From Micromonospora sp. C95 (lineage in GTDB: Bacteria; Actinomycetota; Actinomycetes; Mycobacteriales; Micromonosporaceae), in the NCBI RefSeq assembly GCF_018070465.1, contig NZ_JAGPXT010000013.1, forward strand, positions 62,001 through 126,000: a stretch of 64,000 bases of DNA, in the 5' to 3' direction. The translations under genes and the position numbers were made by a program. The notes beneath the pieces were generated by a model. It made no database searches. It saw only the letters and a program-made list of their open reading frames with translations, and was not told the origin of the DNA. The stretch's first letter is position 1. The number at the start of each line of letters is the position of its first letter. Below are positions 59,750 to 64,000 of the stretch, in pieces.

Positions 59750-60586
59750 TCAGATCGACTGACCGGCGACGACCGACAGGAGTCGGAGTCTGTCGTGGCT
59801 GTCGGTGCCCGGGACGGCGGTGAAGACCTGCAACAGCTGCGACTGGTCGGGGTCGACGAGCACCTGGCAGTGCAGTTCGAGCAGCCCCACCTCCGGGTGC
59901 TGGATGCGCTTGGGCGCGCAAAGACCTCCGGCCACGGGATGCTCGCGCCACAGTTCGGCGAACTCGGGGCTGCGGTCCAGCAGGGCGTGCACGATCTCTC
60001 CGGCACGGGAGTCACGACCGTCCCGGGTGTACGCGCGGTGCAGGTCGGCGGCGATGGTGCGGCTCTGCGCGGAATGATCCTGTTCGGGGTGGATGCGTCG
60101 GCTGTCCGGATCGGTGAACCAGCGGTAGTGCAGGCTGCGAGCCAGGCCGGTGTGCCGGGTCCCGTCGCCGAGCAGTGCGCTGGCCAGCCGGGTCTGCGTC
60201 AGTGTCTCACCGAGATCGCTCACCACCTGGGCGGCGACGTCGCCCAGACCGTCGAAGACGCGCATCATGCCGGGGTTGACGTGGTCGTTGCGCCGGATCC
60301 GCTGCGGCGGCGGGTATCCACCGAGCCGGAACAGGTGATCCCGTTCGGCCACGGACAGCCGAATTCCTCGGGCGATCGAGGCGAGCATCTGCTCCGACGG
60401 ACGTGGCCCGCGCTGCTGCTCGATCCGGCTGTAGTAGTCGGCCGACATATCGCTGAGCGCGGCCACCTCCTCGCGGCGAAGCCCGCCGGTGCGCCGCCGC
60501 CGGTGCCCGCGGGGCAGCCCGACGTCCTCGGGCTGGAGCGCCTCGCGGCGGCTCCGCAGGAACTCGGCGAGTCGCGCGCGGTCCAT
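59750..60586 (-). CDS. XRE-family regulator with MmyB-like ligand domain
   Basis: 278 residues. The N-terminal HTH (LRREEVAALSDMSADYYSRIEQQR) is the usual RREEVA..G.S..YY.R.EQ block of this actinomycete family. The C-terminal ~170 residues (WFTDPDSRRIHPEQDH, VHALLDRSPEFAELWREH, HPEVGLLELHCQVL) match the MmyB-like domain, thought to bind a lipid-like ligand. Divergent from the aldehyde dehydrogenase at 60791, so it may regulate it. Confidence 0.88.
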   Translation of the reverse strand: MDRARLAEFLRSRREALQPEDVGLPRGHRRRRTGGLRREEVAALSDMSADYYSRIEQQRGPRPSEQMLASIARGIRLSVAERDHLFRLGGYPPPQRIRRNDHVNPGMMRVFDGLGDVAAQVVSDLGETLTQTRLASALLGDGTRHTGLARSLHYRWFTDPDSRRIHPEQDHSAQSRTIAADLHRAYTRDGRDSRAGEIVHALLDRSPEFAELWREHPVAGGLCAPKRIQHPEVGLLELHCQVLVDPDQSQLLQVFTAVPGTDSHDRLRLLSVVAGQSI

Positions 60587-60790
60587 GACGGCTCCTTCCG
60601 CTTGCCCCTACCGGGCTGGCCCGGCCACCCCGCCAACTGCGCAACAACCGCAGGTCCGGGTCTGTTTCCCAGGCTGGCACGAGGCGGTGCAGGCCAGCCA
60701 GGTGTTGGTTGTCCGGGGATCCGCCCGGCGGGCAGCCAGGGATCGGCTGTGCCTGGTTGGTGCCCGCGCGACCAGCCAAGACTCGGATCC

Positions 60791-62218
60791 ATGACAACCA
60801 ACACCCCGACACCGGTCGGACACTGGATCAGCGGCGAGGTGGTCCCCGCCGGATCCGTCCAGACCATCACCGTCAGCAATCCCGCGACCGGGGAGGCCGT
60901 CGCCGAGCTGCCTGCCGGCACCGCCGCCGATGTCGACCGGGCCGTCGCCGCCGCGCGGGCCGCCTTCCCCGGCTGGGCCGCCACCCCGCCCGGTGAGCGG
61001 GCCGCCGTGCTGCGGCGCATCGGCGCGGGCCTGCGCGAGCGCAGCGAGGAGATCGCCACGGCGATCACCGCCGAGATGGGCTCGCCGCTGAGCATGTCCC
61101 GGACCGCCCAGGTCGGTTTCCCGATCGCGGTCGCCGATTCGTTCGCCACGTTGGCCGAGGACTTCGCGTGGACCGAGGAGGTCGGCAATTCCCTGATCGT
61201 TCGCGAGCCGGTCGGCGTGGTGGGTGCGATCACGCCGTGGAACTTCCCGTTGCAACAGATCGTGTCGAAGCTGGCACCCGCCCTGATCGCGGGCGACACG
61301 ATGGTGTTCAAGCCGTCGGAGGTGGCGCCGCTGACCGCGCGGATCCTCGCCGAGGTGACCGCCGGGGCAGGCCTGCCGGCCGGCGTGTTCAACGTGGTCT
61401 ACGGCACGGGCGACGTCGTGGGTGAGGCGATCTCGGCGCACCCGGACATCGACATGATCTCCTTCACCGGCTCCACCAGGGCCGGGCGGCGGATTTCGGC
61501 TGTCGCCGCCGAGACCGTCAAGCGGGTCGCGGTCGAACTCGGTGGCAAGGGCGCCCTCGTGATCCTCGACGACGCCGACCTGCCCCGGGCGGTGCAGACC
61601 GGCGTGATGATGGCGTTCGCCAACGGCGGCCAGGTCTGCGGCGCGTGGCCGCGGATGCTGGTGCCGGTCTCGCGCCAGGATGAGGTCGTACGCCTGGCGG
61701 TGGCCGCCGCCGCCCAATACCAGGTCGGCGACCCGCAGGACGAGGCCACCCGGATCGGCCCGATGGCGTACGAGGCCCACCGGCGCAAGGTGAACAGCTA
61801 CATCGAACGCGGTGTCGCCGACGGGGCGAAGCTGGTGTTCGGTGGCCCCGGCCGGCCCGACGGGCTGGAGCACGGCGCCTACGTGCGGCCGACCATTTTC
61901 GCCGGGGTGGATCCGAACTCCGCCATCGCCCAGGAGGAGATCTTCGGCCCGGTCCTGACCATCATCGGGTACGCCGACGAGGACGAGGCCGTGGCGATCG
62001 CCAACGGCACGTTGTACGGCCTCACCGCCGGTGTCTTCGGCGAGCCCGAGCACGCACTCGCCGTCGCCCGTCGACTGCGGGCCGGTCAGGTCGACGTCAA
62101 CGGTGGCCAGTGGAACCCGTACGCCCCGTTCGGCGGCTACAAACAGTCCGGCAACGGTCGCGAGTTCGGCCGGGCCGGTCTGGAGGAGTTCCTGGAGACC
62201 AAGTCGATCCAGCGCTGA
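60791..62218 (+). CDS. Aldehyde dehydrogenase
   Basis: 475 residues from ATG 60791; the frame is open much further upstream, but that part is antisense to the XRE gene. Motifs are ITPWNFPLQQIVSK, FTGSTRAGRRI, VELGGKGALVIL (Glu) and NGGQVCGAWPRML with the catalytic Cys, then EEIFGPVLTIIGY. NAD(P)-dependent oxidation of an aldehyde. Not linked by context to the antibiotic cluster. Confidence 0.9.
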   Translation: MTTNTPTPVGHWISGEVVPAGSVQTITVSNPATGEAVAELPAGTAADVDRAVAAARAAFPGWAATPPGERAAVLRRIGAGLRERSEEIATAITAEMGSPLSMSRTAQVGFPIAVADSFATLAEDFAWTEEVGNSLIVREPVGVVGAITPWNFPLQQIVSKLAPALIAGDTMVFKPSEVAPLTARILAEVTAGAGLPAGVFNVVYGTGDVVGEAISAHPDIDMISFTGSTRAGRRISAVAAETVKRVAVELGGKGALVILDDADLPRAVQTGVMMAFANGGQVCGAWPRMLVPVSRQDEVVRLAVAAAAQYQVGDPQDEATRIGPMAYEAHRRKVNSYIERGVADGAKLVFGGPGRPDGLEHGAYVRPTIFAGVDPNSAIAQEEIFGPVLTIIGYADEDEAVAIANGTLYGLTAGVFGEPEHALAVARRLRAGQVDVNGGQWNPYAPFGGYKQSGNGREFGRAGLEEFLETKSIQR

Positions 62219-62284
62219 CCGGGACCCGTCGTGGTCGGGAAGGAACGCTGCTCCTCCCCGGCCACGGCACGGTGACCAAGCCGC

Positions 62285-63256
62285 TCAGGCGGCGACGGCC
62301 TGCTCCGAGTACGCCCAGAGGCGCTCCGCCGCCGCCGGGTCGAGCGCGTGCGGGGCGACCCCCGCCTCGGCCTCCGCCGGCACCGCGGCCACCTCGGCCT
62401 CCTGGTTGTCCTCGAAGTACCGCCCGGTCACACCCTCGATGAGAGGCGAGGCGGCCAGCAGGACCGAGGTTGAGGCGCCCTGCTCGGGCGTCTTGTAGTA
62501 GTCCAACGGAACCCGGTTGCCGGCCTCGTCCAGCACCCCGAAGGACCGCATCGTCTCGTCGTCGAGATGCCGCTGAAGGTTGGTGAGGATGTAGCCGGGA
62601 TTGGCGGCGTTGGCGATGATGCCCTGGTCCGCCCAGCGGTTGGCGATCCCGACGGCGAACAGCACCGTCGCGGTCTTCGACTGGCCGTACGCCGACCAAC
62701 GGTCGTACGGACGTTCGCCGAAGTGCGGATCGGTGAAGTCGAAGGGCGCCCGCAGGTGCGCGCCCGAGCTGACCAGGACGACGCGCGCCGAACCGGCGGC
62801 GCGGAGGTTGTCGTGCAGGCCGGTGACGAGCGCGAAGTGTCCGAGGTGGTTGGTGGCCAGTTGCGCCTCCCAGCCCTGCGCGGTCAGCTCACGGTTCGGC
62901 ACTGCCATGATCCCGGCGTTGGCGACGACGCCATCCACCGGGCCCTGCCAGTCCGCCACGAAGGCGGCTACCGAGGTCAGGTCGGACAGGTCGAGCTGGG
63001 CGGCGCGGGCCGTGCCCGGCAGGGGCGACATCTCCGCGACCAGGTCGGCCGCGGCGGCCGGTCTGCGGATGGCGACGGTGACCTCGGCACCGGCGCCGAC
63101 CAGTGCGCGGACGGTCTCGGTGCCGAGGCCGGAGGCGCCGCCGGTGACGATGATCCGGCGGCCGGTGAGGTCGACGCCCGCCAGCACCTCCGCAGCCGTC
63201 GTCCGCGGCCCGAACGGGGTGACGACCCGGGCACGGGTCTTCGTGTTGTCGTCCAT
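62285..63256 (-). CDS. Short-chain dehydrogenase/reductase
   Basis: 323 residues. Cofactor loop TGGASGLGTE, NAG in VVANAGIMAV, catalytic YxxxK in SAYGQSKTA and Ser in VLVSSGAH. Resembles the retinol-dehydrogenase/WWOX-like SDR group common in actinomycetes. Divergent from the AraC-type gene, which may control it. Confidence 0.88.
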   Translation of the reverse strand: MDDNTKTRARVVTPFGPRTTAAEVLAGVDLTGRRIIVTGGASGLGTETVRALVGAGAEVTVAIRRPAAAADLVAEMSPLPGTARAAQLDLSDLTSVAAFVADWQGPVDGVVANAGIMAVPNRELTAQGWEAQLATNHLGHFALVTGLHDNLRAAGSARVVLVSSGAHLRAPFDFTDPHFGERPYDRWSAYGQSKTATVLFAVGIANRWADQGIIANAANPGYILTNLQRHLDDETMRSFGVLDEAGNRVPLDYYKTPEQGASTSVLLAASPLIEGVTGRYFEDNQEAEVAAVPAEAEAGVAPHALDPAAAERLWAYSEQAVAA

Positions 63257-63337
63257 GAGGGCAACGTTAAGGCTCGTGCATCGGACGTACTATGGTTTTC
63301 AGTCCAGTTCTCTTTAGTGTGAGTCCAGGAGGTGGCC

Positions 63338-64000
63338 GTGGACCCGCTGCACGACGTGCTGAGCCTGGTCGGTGCCACCGGCCAGGTCTCGGCCAGTATG
63401 GCGGCGGGCGGCAGTTGGGCGGTCGAGTTCGAGGCACCGGTGGGCATCAAGTTCAACGCGGTCCGCCGGGGGCGCTGCTGGCTGCGCGTGGACGGTTGCG
63501 CCGAGGCGCTGCCGCTGGCGGCCGGCGACTGCTACCTGCTGACCCGCGCCCGGTCGTACACCCTCTTCAGTGACCCCGAGGCGGTCCCGGTGCCGGCGGG
63601 ACCGGTCTTCCTGGCGGCGACGGGCGGGGTGGCCCGCGTCGGGGCGGGCGACGACTTCGCGGCCATCGGCGGCGCGTTCCACTTCGGCGACCGGGCCCGC
63701 ACCCTGCTGCTCGACGCCCTGCCCCCGGTGGTCCACGTGCCCGGGGCCACCGCCGAGGCCGCCACCCTGCACTGGGCGATCGACCAGGTCGACGCGGAAC
63801 TGCGCCAGCAACGTCCCGCCGCCGGCCTCGTCGCCGAGCATCTCGCGCTGATCATGCTGATCCAGATGCTCCGTCATCACCTCGCCGCCGACGCCCGAAC
63901 GACGACCGGCTGGCTGGCCGGTCTCGGTGACCCGGTGGTCGCCCTGGCGCTGCGGGAGATGCACCAGCGGCCGGCGCACCCGTGGACGGTGGCGGAGTTG
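63338..64000 (+). CDS. AraC-family regulator (partial, cut by the right edge)
   Basis: 221 residues visible from GTG 63338, with AGGAGG 5 bases upstream. The N-terminal part is an AraC cupin-type sensing domain (DPLHDVLSLVGATGQVSASM, PLAAGDCYLLTRA, LHWAIDQVDAELRQQ). The last visible residues (GDPVVALALREMHQRPAHPWTVAEL) begin the first AraC helix-turn-helix. Probably controls the divergent SDR gene. Confidence 0.85.
   Translation, partial: MDPLHDVLSLVGATGQVSASMAAGGSWAVEFEAPVGIKFNAVRRGRCWLRVDGCAEALPLAAGDCYLLTRARSYTLFSDPEAVPVPAGPVFLAATGGVARVGAGDDFAAIGGAFHFGDRARTLLLDALPPVVHVPGATAEAATLHWAIDQVDAELRQQRPAAGLVAEHLALIMLIQMLRHHLAADARTTTGWLAGLGDPVVALALREMHQRPAHPWTVAEL

Noticed and set aside
59720..60790. 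Upstream extension of the aldehyde dehydrogenase to 832 residues
   Set aside because: The extension is antisense to the XRE regulator and has no domain; the enzyme begins at the ATG at 60791.

Overview
High-GC actinomycete DNA: nearly every third codon position is G/C, GTG and TTG starts are common, and long stop-start overlapping operons are frequent. Secreted ThuA/PKD/discoidin and protease genes at the right end would fit a Micromonosporaceae-like genome, but I cannot fix the genus. No rRNA, tRNA or CRISPR array was seen.

About 1-52500 reads as one large biosynthetic gene cluster that looks like a lipid- or peptide-modified nucleoside antibiotic pathway. The right part of it (37733-52500) holds homologues of the whole enzyme set known to build 5'-amino-5'-deoxyribosyl-glycyluridine in A-90289, caprazamycin and muraymycin (inhibitors of MraY, an enzyme of cell-wall synthesis): a TauD-type UMP dioxygenase (LipL-like, 42372), an SHMT-like transaldolase (LipK-like, 51148), a nucleoside phosphorylase (LipP-like, 40948), an aminotransferase (LipO-like, 39569), nucleotidyltransferases (LipM-like, 37733 and 43380) and a glycosyltransferase (LipN-like, 38500). 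A coupled minus-strand operon adds two PLP enzymes that could install an aminopropyl arm, a small 2OG-type hydroxylase, a sucrase/ferredoxin-like protein, a transketolase and a PNPOx-like protein. At 32387-36882 a TmrB-like (tunicamycin-resistance type) protein is translationally coupled to two ABC exporter half-transporters, giving candidate self-resistance and export.

The left part (1-32310) is unusual. It has two tandem B12-binding radical SAM proteins, the second joined to the start of an APH-like kinase domain and cut by the window edge; a Tat-exported PhoX phosphatase; a LuxE/LuxC acid-to-aldehyde pair followed by a class III aminotransferase; a fatty-acyl-AMP ligase with ACP, two large acyl-CoA dehydrogenases, a Zn alcohol dehydrogenase, a second paralogous aminotransferase and a ferritin-like diiron oxygenase; and a dispersed NRPS-like kit (three adenylate-forming enzymes, three carrier proteins, two free condensation domains, a ketosynthase III and a degenerate ketosynthase partner). 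I infer that this half makes one or two amine-bearing acyl chains and joins them to the nucleoside core. Phosphorylation followed by secreted dephosphorylation is a possible protection cycle.

Between the exporter and the core operon lies an 850-base region with tandem palindromes and a degraded IS4-type element bounded by 20-base inverted repeats. From about 52.8 kb rightwards the cluster gives way to ordinary genes: an alkaline phosphatase fragment, a hypothetical protein, a secreted multidomain ThuA/sorbosone-dehydrogenase protein, a small secreted protein, a V8-like protease, a MmyB-type XRE regulator, an aldehyde dehydrogenase, an SDR and a partial AraC regulator.
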